Source of the DNA: Mucidula mucida
Lineage: Eukaryota > Basidiomycota > Agaricomycetes > Agaricales > Physalacriaceae
Direction of reading: 5' to 3'
Length of the DNA stretch: 64,000 bases
NCBI GenBank assembly: GCA_015501055.1
Contig: JADNYV010000162.1
Coordinates: 1-64,000, forward strand
Shown here: in pieces, positions 35,701 through 48,441 of the stretch
Numbering within the stretch: position 1 is the stretch's first letter
Layout of the letters: every line of letters starts with the position of its first letter
The notes under the pieces: generated by a model
The model's database searches: none
What the model was told of the DNA's origin: nothing
What the model saw: only the letters and a program-made list of their open reading frames with translations
Made by a program: the position numbers and the translations under genes

Positions 35701-35859
35701 TCCCGGACAAGTTGCACAAGGTGTCAGTCGGGAAATCTAAACGGGAAAATGGAGCGCGAGGATACAGGATGAATATATGACCGTGAAGTCACCGTCGATC
35801 TGAACTACAGATTGGTTGGCTCCGTGAAATGATCGAAAGAATATTTGAGGCACGAACCT

Positions 35860-36490
35860 TATAAGGCTCGAATCAACGAACCCAAGAGCATAGTATTGTC
35901 GGCATAGGCAGAGAAAGTGCCCATGGTGCATGTCCAAGAGTTCTTGATGTCGTAGCCTTGTGAAGTCGCGCAGACTTCACAGGGTTGTGTTCCAAGTGTG
36001 GCGTTACTAAGTTCCCAGAATCCGTCGTTATTATCGCAGTGAGAAGCGAGGAATGCGAGCGCATTTGATGCCACGGCTCCGTTCTTCATATTTTGAACCA
36101 CAAAAGGAGTCGAATTGCCCAATCCAGAGACACCGAAGCCGCGACGCGTCGCTGATACGAGCAATGTCATTTCAGGATAAACGTGATGGTGGAAGGAAGG
36201 TAACTTGGTAGGTGTCAACCTGCCGGATTCAGATGATCGCTGGTAAGTCCGTTTTCCAACTCAGGGTAATGAAGCTCATAACTCCTCTAGACTTTCATTC
36301 CGCAAGACACTACACTTTTCACTAGTACGCGCTGGAAGAACTTGGACCCCTTCATAAGTGTCTGCGGTTATTTCGATGGTAGTGGTAGTCTGATCGGTGT
36401 CATAGATTTCAGGTATTTCCAAGATAGGCTCTAATGTTGAAGAGGAACGTGGCGATGTTGGTTGGAGGAACGGACCGGGTTCCTGTAAAT
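35860..36490 (-). CDS. hypothetical exons, unrecognised
   Basis: A 119-codon minus frame (36218-35859) reads LLVSATRRGFGVSGLGNS, VASNALAFLASHCDNNDGFW and LGTQPCEVCATSQGYDIKNS. Four Cys and a secreted-protein-like composition are notable. An upstream minus frame (36490-36290) is Thr/Pro-rich (TTTTIEITADTYEGVQVLP). They could be exons of one secreted protein, but no signal peptide or start was found. Confidence 0.3.
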
Positions 36491-36706
36491 TATGTAAGCG
36501 GAGTTTCTTTCATTGTTCAGAAACTTTCATTCTGATATCATGAACCAGGTATGAGCTGCAGGAATCCAAAGCTTCTCCAATTGATTCTTGGTCTAGCGGA
36601 TACTAGAGGATCAATCAAGTTGTCGGACCCATCCACTTGAGGATCTTATCAGTAACCTACAAACGGGCAAGAGAGCATTTCATTAAATCTATTGCGACTC
36701 AACTGA

Positions 36707-37685
36707 TTTCTCGGAATCTTGCCTGAAGAGCTCCACTCAGAACGCACAGCGCGTACGCATCTTGACCAACTCCTTCGATATCGACTTGCTGAATTGGAAG
36801 AAGCAAGAGCTTTTTTGACATTGAGCTCTTCTGTATCGGACCAAGATATCAAGGACTTGGTCATTCAGTTGAATCAGGAGGTCTACCAACTTTCCGCATC
36901 CATGATCGATAAATTCACATTCTCCTCTGTCCAACACGTCAGTAGCAGTCGCAAACCTGATCTACTGGGGCAGCGCCTTGAGGCGCTCCTCCGACGTATG
37001 AAGGATCACCCTGATGTACTAGATGTTCTTCGAGGCTTCGCTATTCAGGAGAGCCTGCTACGTATATGTGCCGGTATTATCATGGCATGGAGTATGCGGC
37101 CAAAGCTAAGCACGGCATTGGGAAAGCTGAGTGGCGATATCTACGCTACTAGTACGTCCCATAAGCTTACAATTTGTTCTACGCTTATAATCAGATGATC
37201 CACGGGTTGCCGCACGCTGGCGCGCTCTAACGCGCGCGCAATCCAAATACAAGGATCCAGAGGCGGTTGTATCCTTTGCCGTGGACGTAATCATCCGCGA
37301 CTTGGCTCCTGTCCTTTCATTTCTGGGCGCCTTTGGCGAGAGTGATGAGAGCCATTTACTCGCACTGCGAGACACCTATGCTAATCGAATTCAATATCTT
37401 GCACGTGCAGCAATTCAACTGGATCGGGCCATGTACGAGGACCACGTGGAATCTCAACTTGAGCTGGCAGTTGTGGACCAAAGTCAGCACTTTGAGGTCT
37501 CTTTGATGGAGGAATTCGACCAGGACTTTTCATCCTTAATCATGGAAAACATAGATAACAATGAGTATCCGGAGGACGGGATTATCTGTATGTACGAGCT
37601 AGGTTTGCGAGATACATGTGGCGTCATATTTCTGAAACCTGTAGTTGTCCGTATAAACTCAGGCCGTAGTGGCATGAATCAGTAG
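36707..37685 (+). CDS. conserved-type hypothetical, partial model
   Basis: Two exons, from an open frame starting after a TGA at 36704-36706 to 37151, and 37195-37685, joined in phase across a 43-nt intron (GTACGT donor). The product is helical and amphipathic: LAELEEARAFLTLSSSVSDQ, DLVIQLNQEVYQLSASMID, LLRRMKDHPDVLDVLRGFAI, then VVSFAVDVIIRDLAPVLSFL and QLDRAMYEDHVESQLEL. It ends at TAG 37683-37685. The style matches Agaricomycete-specific hypothetical proteins of unknown role. No in-frame ATG precedes the conserved helices, so a first exon lies upstream and was not found. Confidence 0.5.
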
Positions 37686-37750
37686 ACAGGCCAAGGGGGT
37701 ATAGATATTCATGCACAATGCATAGTAGCCAAGTTCTTTCAAGCAGTCTC

Positions 37751-38347
37751 TTACGACTCGGTTGCAACGTTTTCACCCTGAAGGAAATTTGCGCAACACC
37801 AGCACGCGAGAACATCGAGAACATCGAGATGAGCCTGTAGACCAGCGCGGGATTCGGAAATAATAACCAAGTTGTCGGCATGTTCGAGGTGAGATACATG
37901 AACGCCCCGCAGACACGCGTCATCTGGTCTGTCCGGTAGTTGGAAAGTACAGAGGAAGATGTTCCACAAGGTCGGCGACACGGGATCGCCCATGAGGACA
38001 CCATACAAGGACTTATAATCCTCAGAGATCCCGCCGCGGACCTTCACAACATATATCATTTTCGCGTACAGCACTGTGCGTACCCAGTATATTCCAGGCA
38101 ACCCAGCGTCTGCGAGTTTGAGCCAGAGCGAGGCATGGTTCATTCCAGCGAACACGTTAGAAATCTCTAGGAACTCAACATATAATGTTTTGTCCCTCGA
38201 CCGGGCCTGTTCTATCAGCGTCCGCAGGGCAAAGATGTTGATTATGTACGGCGTTCGACAAGGGCCGGATGACGGGACCGGCGATCCGAGCAGCACTTGA
38301 TCGCTGTTCGGAGCTTCTCTCTGAGTCTTCCACCCAACTTCTACCAA
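37751..38347 (-). pseudogene. non-LTR (LINE) reverse transcriptase relic
   Basis: A 198-codon minus frame contains part of an RT palm/fingers region: ALRTLIEQARSRDKTLYVEF, LEISNVFAGMNHASLWLKL, then GVLMGDPVSPTLWNIFLCTF, which matches the G-x-x-x-G-D-P-x-S-P RT motif. The catalytic YADD region reads SHLEHADNLVII, so the second catalytic Asp is Asn. D-I-S-x-A-F has become EISNVF. The element is inactive and lacks endonuclease and RNase H sequence here. Confidence 0.75.
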
Positions 38348-40020
38348 CCATCACCACAGTGCCGTCCCCTTCTCCTATACATCCTCTCCCCTGTTGTAGT
38401 GACTGCCCTCCTTGTCTACCAGACGCATAATACCGCCGTGTAAGCCCTGCCAAAGCAGGCAGCACTTTTTTATTCCAGCGCCATCGACAGAGCAAGTGTC
38501 ACGCAGAGCATAGTCTCGCTGCATGCGATAGACAGCGGGGAAGGAGAAATAGACACTCACTTCGTTAGACGAGCAGCACTGGGTGGGTTCTCTTTTTTTT
38601 CATCATATATTCACGCTCAGTCGGTTTTCAAGAATCCGAACAGCGAGCAAATGCTGTGATGACTGCTGTTCCTCTGGCGCCTTCAAACCAACGATGAAAG
38701 AGGCGAACTCGATGGCGCAGTTATCCCATCAGCTAGACTGGCTTTTTGGGACATCGACTCTTTCTACATGTTTCGCATGCTCATCTTGCACGGGAATTCG
38801 ACTCGTCCTTCACCATACTACTTCGGCATATCCTTCCGCCCTCTCTGGACTGAACGCCGCCGCCGACCATATTGGACCCGGTCGTACAGACTCGCCACGC
38901 AAACCTTTTGCTAGACCTCGAATAGGCCGTTCGGGCCAAGTTCGGGCTTTGCTTCCAACTTACACGGTTCGTGCCGCTGCTCCTTCTTAGCCTGCCCGAC
39001 TCCCAATCTTGACTATAGACACGGACCAACCCCGCCGTGAACTCAGGCTCGGGACTATGTCCTTCGATGACCTTGCCCGCCAGTCGCCGCTCACCCAGGG
39101 TCTACTTTCTCAAGTCGTAAGTCCCCATGTCCATTCGTTCTTCAAGCTCTCCCGACACTTCCAAACAGATCTTGGAATGATACTCGCCTTGTGTACGCCA
39201 TTCGGGGGCGTTGTCGTCATGACGCGTCCTGTCTCATTTGGCTTCACGCCGGAAGGAGACGACACCTTTACTTGGAACTGGTGTGGGACGTTGTCTTCGT
39301 AACTTGTCCATTCCCATTCAACTTCGCCTCGGTGGAAGCACGAAGACGTCACTTGGGACGTTCTATTCCATTTTTCTTACCACTGTCATATTCATTTTGG
39401 GTGGGATGAGGGGCGCGGTGTTTAGATAGCGTGTCATATCTCGAAAGGTAAGGGGCTCTACCGGGCATACATGGAGGGCTGGATTGTCTTGCGTGTCAAC
39501 CAGCCACTGATACGAGGACTAGGATGACAGGACAATAATGCGACGACACCGATGACAACGTGATAACGACGCAGTCGACAAGATGTTTGCTGTCCCCGTT
39601 CCGCAGCTGTTATTTACCCTTGCCTTGTTTCAAGGTTGTACGCACTATCTATGATTACTATATCTGCTTCGTATTTACATGCTTGTTGTATTTACATGCC
39701 TGTTTGCCTACCATGCACAATAATACTTTTGAATCACCTGAACCTCTGAAAATACAAATATTTTAGGCTTCGACAACACCGTTATCTCTAAGAGGCTGCG
39801 GCAGCGAGTTTCAAGGATTTTGTACAAGCAAGGCATGTGATCCGGATTCTTTGGCTCACATTTTGGATGGCCTAAGGGCCTCAGGTATAATTTACCTGAC
39901 TCCGAATCCAAATCCGACCCTGTGACGTGTTGCTTGCTTGTCTAGAGCAATTCAGTACAGGTGCGTCGCATTGGTTGTTTATTGTGTTCTTAATTCCTAT
40001 ATCTCGTTTATACAGGCTAT
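38348..40020. other. no supportable gene
   Basis: Possible LINE flank at the left. One frame at 39009-39302 (97 codons, including FDDLARQSPLTQGLLSQVVS) is protein-like but unrecognised. The rest is short ORFs and AT-rich sequence. I looked for a CACTA-type end for the downstream element and found no convincing one. Confidence 0.35.
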
Positions 40021-40219
40021 AGAATGATGGATGAGAAACCAAAGCGGGGAAAGCGCGTATCTCACTGCCAATGTGAGACATATTGCGCGTCTTTGACCTA
40101 TCAGGATCCGATTTACAGCGACTGGAAACACGGATGTTCTTCCACGTAGCTGCATACCAGGACCACAAACTGTTCCAGAAGAGGTTGGACGGTGAAAAGG
40201 GGCTAATAGCGCGCCATCC

Positions 40220-43200
40220 ATGCAGTCTTCCAATGTCCCAACCGTCTCCTTTTCCCATATGGCTGACCCTGCCATTGGTACGGGCTTAGAGTCTCGTGTG
40301 GACGGTATTCAACAACGGCTGGAGACAGTGGTTGAGTGGCGTCTGACCTTTGTCAATGCTGGAACAGCAGATGCCCCACCCTTTTCTTATCGTGACATTA
40401 GACGCTTAGACGATGAGGAGCAGGACTTTTTCGGCCTGGTGATTGAGGATCCTTGTAATCGGGACTTTCTGGAGATCGAGGGGCGGCTATATGAGGCATT
40501 GCTAGCCTTGCATCACTTAGAAGCGTCCGGCGCTACAGTGGATGTCTTGAAATCCCGAGTTACGAATCTACTACTGAAAATGGGCGCCGTCAAGGAGTCA
40601 GAATGGCGGCGTGTTTATCAGACATCGGCGCATACGTTCAACTCTGGTGTGTTGTTTAAGACATGTTTTTCGCTCAAATTCTCATTTTGCTTAGACAAGT
40701 ACTTTCTTCCCTATCCACCACGTCCAGACCCTGTTCGCATCTTCTCCTTTGCACTACTTATCGTCCGGTACTTTTTCAACATGCCGATCCGTGCTATAAG
40801 GCTCCTCACAACTGGTTACAATGAAGCTCTGAAGGCTGACCATGCGGACGCTGCTCAACTACCCAAAGATCCTTCCACACTCGTCTCCGATTATCGGTTA
40901 CAACCGGAAACTAGCACGTTCCTATGCTGTCCGGATTGCTGTAGGCTATATCCTCTCCCTCGTGCACCGAACGACCCGCCTACATGCATGCACCAGGACA
41001 CCCCGGGATCGCGAATGTGTGGAGCGCCGCTCTGGAAGGAACGTGAAGTAAAACAACGGACGGTCACTAGTCCCATCTTGAAGTACGATCATCGCTCCTT
41101 CAAAGATTGGTTGGCCCGATTACTGGCTGTACCCGGGATGGAGGAACATCTAGAGGCGTACAAACGATGTCAGAAGGAGAATATCATGGATGACATTTGG
41201 CAGTCACCGTTCTGGTGGGACTGGAAGGATCAGGATGGAATACGCTCGTTCATGGGCTCCGCGCTTGGAGATGAACTGAGACTTTTATTTGGCCTGGGAA
41301 TGGATGGATTCAATCCATTTCAATCAAAAGAGTCTAAACAGGTTAGTGCGACATTAACATTGGGTGAATAGTCATGACTGTTTTCCAGGTTCGATCGTCC
41401 ACAGCTATATACCTCGTTTGCCTAAATCTCCCCCCCATTTGCGCTACCTGCCGGAGAATATCTATCTTGTTGGAGTTATTCCCGGCCATCCATCTACGTA
41501 TCGCGTCAACAACTTCTTGGATCTCTTAGTTGACGATTTTCTTGAATTCTGGCAAGGTGTTTTCTTCACGCGCACTGATCAGATGCCACATGGACGTAAT
41601 GTACGCGCCGCGATTGCCCTTGTTATCTGTGATATGTTGGCAGCACGACAGGTCGGCGGCTTCAGCAGTTCCACTTCATCGCGCTTCTGCACCTCATGTG
41701 CGCTTCCTATACAAAATATCGATAACATCGACAAATCGTCCTGGCCTAAGCGCAATTGGGAGGAGATGCGGGCGGCTGCCGCTGAATGGGAGGGAGCTGA
41801 AACGGACAGTCAAAGGGAGAGGATATTCAAAGCCTCCTTCATGCGATGGTCTTCTCTAAACCGTCTACCGTACTGGAATGCTGTCAAGGGTGTAGTTCCT
41901 GACGAAATGCACTTTGGGCCACTGGGCATGTTCCAAGAGCATTGTCGAGTGATATGGGGTATCAACGTCAAGGTGGACGGCGGGGATGGAACTGCTCCGG
42001 ATATTGGTATTGTTCGGCCATCGGACAAAGAACTTCTCAGAGCTCTGGAAATCATCAACAGCCTCAGTCTAGATTCGGGTACAGAGGCATGTATCAAGCG
42101 CATAGAGGGCTTGGGCCGCGAAGCGTTGATAGCTATCTGCTTCGATAATGATCTGCCCTTTGGTGGAAGGAAAGGCGCATTGGCACGCACAATCCACAGC
42201 TTCGTATGTCTTACAGTATTTCTTTGCATCACCAACTAACTCTAATTTAGAGGCGTGAGCATCCGCATGCTCGATTACAACTGAAGCATTCGGAATCATC
42301 AGACAATCCCATACACTCAGTTCCCGCCCCAACTGCTGATAACAAAGATGGCGAAGACACTGACGAGGATGAGGGCGCCAGAACCACCTCAGAACTTGGA
42401 ACGTCCGCCTTTCCCACTGAACCCAGCGATGCCTCTACCTCCCCTGCTCCCTCAAATTTCATCTTTGGCACGCAGCGCGATCCACGTGATCAGAGAGGCA
42501 AGTTCACCTTGGGACCGGGCAGAGAGCCTATCCCTGAACATGTTCGTCTAAAGAAGATAGACGACTGGAAGGAGAAGTTCAGGAAGGGGGTGCTTGGTAA
42601 ATCGATATTGGCGACAAAGTTTAGCAAAGACGAACTGCGGGATTGGTGCACGGAACTGAATATACACTTTCATCCGAGCGATAGGAAGCCCGACTTGGTG
42701 GAGCGATTATACGAATACGTGCGTGGATTCAATTTTCAAGGCAATTGTCATTAAATATCACGTCAGATGGGCGACAATGCGGTGCCCGATCACCCAACTC
42801 ACGTCTTGGGCAAATCTCTCATGTTAGAGGTTCGAAAGGATATCGAGGCGTCTAAGTTTCCTCTTGGGATCAACAAGGCTCCGTTAACTTGGGGAACCCC
42901 AGGTCGCGGAAAACTGAGCGCTGATGCTTGGAACGTCGTCTGCACCATTCACTTGGTTATTACTCTTATTCGGATATGGGGCTATACTCCGGGCGAGGAA
43001 GGACCGAGACGGCGGTTCATGCTCCACAACTTCCTCGATCTTGTGAATGCTGTTCTTATGGCCAGTAATCGGCGCTCCTCTGGAGCACATGCACAGTCTT
43101 TCTACGATCACGGTCATCGCTACCTGCAAAAAGTTACAGAACTCTACAGGAACTTTAATATCAAACCTGTACAGCACGTAGCCCTTCATTTTGGCGACTT

Positions 43201-44019
43201 TTTAGAAACGATGGGTCCATCACATGCTTATCGAACTCCAGGATTCGAACGTATGAACTATACGATGCAGATGACGAATACCAATAAGCATCATGGTGCG
43301 TGTGTATCTTACACGTACTAGTTGACACTACTAACTGGATGCATTTACTAGGTGAAATCGAAAAGTCTTTCTTGCATCATAATGCTGAAGCAGCAGCTCT
43401 TGCCGCGCTGCTTCGGACTAAATCTGATGTTACTTCGAAGGCGCAGTCCCTCATAGAGCAATACGAAGAGCTCCGAACTGAGCAAAATCTAGGTTTACGA
43501 ATGCTCAGTGAAGACGTTCAGGCTATGGATGGGGCGCACGGCCAACATATAGTTGTACCTATCGACGACTCTTTGCGCATCATTTTACAGTCGCACTCTC
43601 CGACCTTGGGTACGCTATCCCATATCGTGCGGTTCCCAAAAGTTATCATCGATAGCTGGGAGTATGCATGTTCGATACAAAACGCGTCTGGTACCCAAGC
43701 TCTGATCAACCATCCTTCTAATGGTGGTGTTTCCCCCCGAGCTGGTCACATTACCGATATCCTGCGAACTCCATTAGGAGAAATCCTCTTGATATATCGT
43801 TTATTCCAGACGAAGGACGCCTTGCCATACGATATGTATCGCGAGTTAGGTCAAGGCTTCCTTACCAAGCGAAGCGATGAAGAGGCACTGTATATTGCTG
43901 GCAGAGATGCAGTGCTCTGCGCCTGTGTAGTGACCGAGATGGAGATACAGACATATGAGGTCTTGCATATTCTTCCACGCAGCTTTGTGAGCGCCTTATC
44001 TGTTGAGCGTGCTGAATAA
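40220..44019 (+). CDS. CACTA (En/Spm-like) transposase, tnp2 family
   Basis: A multi-exon gene with introns near 40647-40694, 41342-41388, 42204-42250, 42719-42766 and 43296-43351. The junction at 41342-41388 is not in phase with the simplest donor, so one splice site there is uncertain. Signature blocks of basidiomycete tnp2 proteins are present: CCPDCCRLYPL (zinc-like), SPPHLRYLPENIYLVGVIPG, FLDLLVDDFLEFWQGVFFTR, VRAAIALVICDMLAARQVGG, FCTSCALP, LNRLPYWNAVKGVVPDEMHF, GPLGMFQEHCRVIWGI. Downstream are an acidic linker, a SAP-like segment (ILATKFSKDELRDWC), and LHNFLDLVNAVLMAS, HRYLQKVTELYRNF and NYTMQMTNTNKHH. An upstream exon starting at 40024 (HCQCETYC) may supply the N-terminal zinc region. 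It would bind and cut the ends of a CACTA element, but TIRs were not found. No disabling stop was seen in the main exons. Confidence 0.8.
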
Positions 44020-44038
44020 TGGCTAATATCATTAGAAA

Positions 44039-44311
44039 ATGGCGCCCATCTCCTTGAACAGTTTTCCTAACCTGCCACCACCTCCTCCCACATTGCCGAA
44101 CCCTAAAAAACGAAGGAACAACGATGATGATGATGATGTTGACGATGACGATGTTGACGATGACAACGGCTCTCGAAAACGTCGTCGGGGGAATTGGGGT
44201 ACATCCCTTCAAATTCGCGGAGAAAAGGGTAGAAGTTCCACTGCAGGATCTCATCTAGGCGTACGTCGGAGCAAAAGATTGAATGAGCAACGCAAAGAAC
44301 GAGACAGCTAA
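44039..44311 (+). CDS. acidic/basic tail ORF downstream of the tnp2 gene
   Basis: 90 codons starting MAPISLNSFPNLPPPPPTLP, then PNPKKRR, a run of Asp from GAT repeats, SRKRRRGNWG and RRSKRLNEQRKERDS. It looks like a nuclear-localising disordered tail. A possible 34-nt intron (GTTGAG..CATTAG, ending 44036) would join it in frame to the tnp2 protein. Whether it is a last exon or a separate ORF is undecided. Confidence 0.4.
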   Translation: MAPISLNSFPNLPPPPPTLPNPKKRRNNDDDDDVDDDDVDDDNGSRKRRRGNWGTSLQIRGEKGRSSTAGSHLGVRRSKRLNEQRKERDS

Positions 44312-45821
44312 CTTTAGCATGCTGAATTTCTTAAGTGGTAGTGGTAATCATGTATTTTTCACTCAAGCGTCACTTGTAGTAGGCCTGATGAATTAAAATA
44401 TACTACGCAATGCCTCATTCTGGTGATCTTGACATCGGATTCAGGCTTGGACTCAGAGTGTGAGATTTACCTTCAAGTTCTGTGCCGCACTCGCCCACAT
44501 TATGCAGATCCAAGTTTGATGAACAAACACTTCAAGAGGACCGCACATCGCACCGAACACGTGCTGTCGTCAAAGCGCGACTCCGTAGACCTCAGGTGAG
44601 CAACTGAGAACGACCCGGATGCCAATTTGGATCTGAGGGATTTCAGCTGAATTCCGCGATACTTAGAAAATTCTCCTTGAGGCTGGTGTCAAGATGCCCA
44701 GCTGGACAAAGGATGGCTCATCACGATGTTGAGATCGACGCCATTCTGCCGCCTTCCCACGCACCTCGCCCAGCCGGAGCCGAAGCTTGCTATCACCCGC
44801 CTCCCGACGTCAATCTTGCAATTAAGTAGTCATCACTATGGCGTTGAAGAAATAAGGTGAGTTCAACTTCCCTCATCCGCATTCTGCTCAACATCCGCCA
44901 GAACTGCTCATTCCAAGTCGGCAATGACGCCACACTTAAACTTGAACTGCGTTTACCCAATTTGGAACTTGATGGCAATGAGATCTCTAGAGAATTCAGC
45001 GTTGATTCCGCGGTACAATTTCGGGCTAGGAGCAAGCGGTACGTTGCTGTGCTATTCGCGCTCTGAAGGCTCTTCCTGCCTTGTATGGGCGAAACTTCAA
45101 GAGCTTTCAAGTCTGAGCGGCGGTAGTCAGCATCACCCGCCATGTATTACGTTGGTTGATTACTGACCTACCTTCCTTCAGACCTCCCTTCAGGGTTTCC
45201 GACCTCCAATCAAGACCTTGCATCTCCATCGGCTAGTTGTGCCTTCACTCGTATCAGTCTCCTTGTCGATCGCCATCTAGATTAAAGATGTCGACACTAG
45301 TCGACGACTTGACTCCTGGCGCAGCACTTTCTCACTGACTCATTCATCGCAGCCTCTTTTGTTTACTCGGCTTGGCACTGTACTCGCCCTGTACGGAACT
45401 TCGTGTCTCTTTGAAGAGCTTGGAGAGGAATCCAACGCCGCAGTAAGTCTTGACTTTGTCCACGCCTTCTGATTGCTCGAACCTTGCAGCACTATACTCT
45501 TGTGCTTCCGGACATCGCTGGAACAACTTAGGCCACTGAAAGGACGCTCATCAAAATGACATCGAACAAGTTATTACTGACTTAGCCAACATTACAGATG
45601 ACGCCTCTCGACTCGCCATCGCGCGGCCTTGAAACGTGCTGCATTTGTTACTTTATGGAGAACACATTTTGTTACCTCTGGCTGCGGAGCACTAGCAGTT
45701 TCTTACAGAAGCGAAAGAAACCGGTCTATTTTGTCATATGTGTAGTACAAGCGTAAGTTACTTTGTATAACGCATGCTGGTATACTAACGAGTCCGTTAA
45801 ACAGGTGTAGAATAGCGTCGG
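44312..45821. other. no recognisable gene
   Basis: Short frames only. One of 116 codons on the minus strand (44793-45143) is unrecognised. Possible right flank of the CACTA element. Confidence 0.4.
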
Positions 45822-45832
45822 TATATAAATAG
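45822..45832 (+). promoter_or_regulatory. putative TATA box
   Basis: TATATAAATAG on the plus strand, 31 nt before the next in-frame ATG (45863). It is one of the best TATA matches in the window. No strong gene follows, so it may belong to a decayed gene or be chance. Confidence 0.35.
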
Positions 45833-45862
45833 AGGGGCTGTAAGGCTACGCATGGGAGGAGT

Positions 45863-46093
45863 ATGGTGTCAGATGGCAGCCTGACGTCGTCGGCGAGCTC
45901 GATGTTTGGCATATGCCGGCGGTGCGGTGATGTCGGTGAGACAAGGGTGTCTATGGATTTATCAGGAAGGAAGAGAATTTCGAACAGTAGAAGGCGCCTA
46001 AATTCTCTGAGCTTACCTGCTGTGGCGTTTCGTTTTGACAACCAAGGCATCCCCCCGATCATCATCATTGACGACGCTGCCTGGCTGTGGTAA
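45863..46093 (+). CDS. small hypothetical ORF behind a TATA box
   Basis: 76 codons from ATG at 45863 to TAA. Contains ICRRCGDVG (one CxxC pair) and ends IPPIIIIDDAAWLW. No family recognised. A minus-strand reading of the same stretch also offers plausible exons, so strand is uncertain. Confidence 0.25.
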   Translation: MVSDGSLTSSASSMFGICRRCGDVGETRVSMDLSGRKRISNSRRRLNSLSLPAVAFRFDNQGIPPIIIIDDAAWLW

Positions 46094-48441
46094 AGCTCCT
46101 TCCGTTACGGGGCGTCTTGGCAATGAACTGAGGCCGCTGTTAGCTGAAGGGTATTTACCATGAGTACATACCTGATAGACCCTTTGTAGAAGCTTTGCAT
46201 CCCGAATTTAACGAGATCCCGTTCCACGTTGAGAAGCGCTACAGGCTCTCGACTACCGTCTGAATCGAATTGAGTATCAGGTTCCAGGCGCGGCTGACTC
46301 CGACTCATTGAGCTTTGGTTGATGAACGCAGAGTGTAAGAGCATTGAGGGGTCGGATACAGAGCTGCATTGCTGCGTTGACTGATTATAGAAGCATCTTG
46401 CATCTCCTAAGGCAAAGCCATAATATCCTAAATGGTATGTTCAACTCTGTTGAGCCGCAAACCGTTGATTGACGCACCTTCGGACATGTCAGAGAGTGTG
46501 GAGGACGTGGAGGCGGTATTCGGGCACGGAATGAACAGTGTAGGAGAGTACATGCCTCACGTGGATTTTGAGATCTGCGGGGAACATGCTAGTGGTAGTG
46601 TCACCTGCCTGATAGACAGAGCGCGGGCAGAAGATGTTGGAGTGGGGGGTTCTGAGTTGAAGGAGGAGCACGGACACTGTCGTTCACCCTGCCAACACCC
46701 TAAGTCCTAGCCAAGTTGCTGTGCCGGTTAACTCCATGCTCCTGCTGTGCCATCCATCATGCGACCCGGCCCCGACTTCGCCATCCCCAACGCGCCCAGC
46801 CCCTTGCAGGCTGACATCATATCGAAGCACTGCCTTCGGGCCCCCCCTTGGCGTCGTCAAAAGGGAGGGTGAGGCCTGAGCGTGTCGCTCCCGCCTTAAC
46901 GAGGACCGCTTTAACGGACGGGTTCTAAACCAAGAAAGTCAGAACACCTGCACTTGACGACAGAGCAGCAGAAACATGGTTAAAGCCACTGTGAAGATAC
47001 CTCCAGCACTGGGCTTTGGAAGTAGGCTCAAGGTCGGCCCGCTATCGACAAAACCACGGTGCTGAAGATGGCTACGCGATGGAGGAAAAGAGGGCGGGAA
47101 GGAAGCAATGGAAGAGGAGGCTCACCTTTGGGCATGGTCAAGAGGGTGAACAAAAGGAAAAGCAAGACGGCAAGGAGCTGCTGCTTGACGCCGGACATGG
47201 GCGTCAAGACGAAGGTCTAAAAAAACTAGCGCCAGTTTAAATACGTGCCCATGTGACTGAAACGCGGTCAGGACTCGGCGGCAATCTATTGCCGGGCATG
47301 AGTCATCACCCAGATAAAGGCGGTAAGGCTGTCGTCATGGCCTTGGCGCCCTTTATCGTCATCAGATGTCATCTCGCAATTGGAAGTATTGACTGAGGAA
47401 TGATTCTACGAGACCCATATGCATGGTACTCAAAGTAGCATGATTGTGATGACATGATGCGCACAAGAGCTCGAATAATTTATAAACCGCGTAGCGCATG
47501 ATATCTACGAGGCGCAGTACCGAACCCCATAACAACCGCATGGCGTCGGGACCAGTTAGATGGGTTTCGAACTCCTGGATTTTCGTGTCTGTAGGTGGCG
47601 TGAGATATGTAGGGCGTTTTCCACCGCAGAAGTCGCAGACGTAGCGAGGCTGCGACAGGCACACACGAAGGGCGCTCAGAGTCTGGTACGGCCCTGCGAA
47701 CACAGGTTGCTGCTCGCTTGCGCAGGGATGAAGGCTGATTGAGACTAGCCTGCGTGCGTTCGCTGCCGGGCATCTGAGGAGTCGTGATTGCCAGGCGGAC
47801 GTCGACTCCTTCAGCTAACTCGGCAAACAGATCTCGCTGTAACGCTGTCCAATCATGCCGGGCCGAACCTGGTTGATAACAGCAGGTGCACGAAGACCTC
47901 TGTTGACTGCTGCTTCTTCTCAGATGAGAGTTGTACGGCCTGATACCCTTCGGTTGAATAGGCACTTACGAGAAGGCCCGATTGAAGGAGGATTGTCTTG
48001 CCGGTTCCTATCCTTAACGGCGTGAACTGAGCAAAGTGTACCCAGTCACGGGTGGAGGAGTCCATAGAAATGCGAATAGGGTCGTATTTAAAGGAACACA
48101 GCCGTCTTTACTCTTAGATGCAGCTGCGCCGTCGCTTTACTCGCTTGATCAGCATCTCTCGGGCCGCTACAATTTCAGACTCCGTCCGGCGATCGTCACG
48201 GTCCTCAAGGACGCGTCTTTGTCAATGTTTGCGACTGCAACCATCCGTTTGGCGCTCGATTGTTGATTCTCGGCGGGCACATATATACAGGTGAGCGCCG
48301 CGTCCGTTCCCCTGGACCGAGCGTAAGCGCTGACGGCTGTTGTTGGCGGTGCTAGGACGTCAGACCCGTAAGGTCCCCCGGGAACGCCTCCGCCAGTACC
48401 ACAGCAGCTCGCTGCTCTCCACCACCCCCTGCCCCTCACAA
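46094..48441. other. no supportable gene
   Basis: Candidate frames are 46432-46710 plus (92 codons) and a minus region 48065-47362. The latter has RIGTGKTILLQSG, which resembles a P-loop, then PRYVCDFCGGKRPTYLTPP and AVYKLFELLCASCHHNH. The minus pieces could be exons of one gene but could not be joined in phase. Confidence 0.35.

Noticed and set aside
36660..36720. NACHT/NLR fragment (AREHFIKSIATQLIS in frame)
   Set aside because: Only about 15 residues resemble the NACHT region and no Walker motif is nearby. The adjacent frame is better explained by the hypothetical gene.
47950..48065. P-loop ATPase (GTGKT on the minus strand)
   Set aside because: Isolated motif with no Walker B or extended domain that can be joined in phase.
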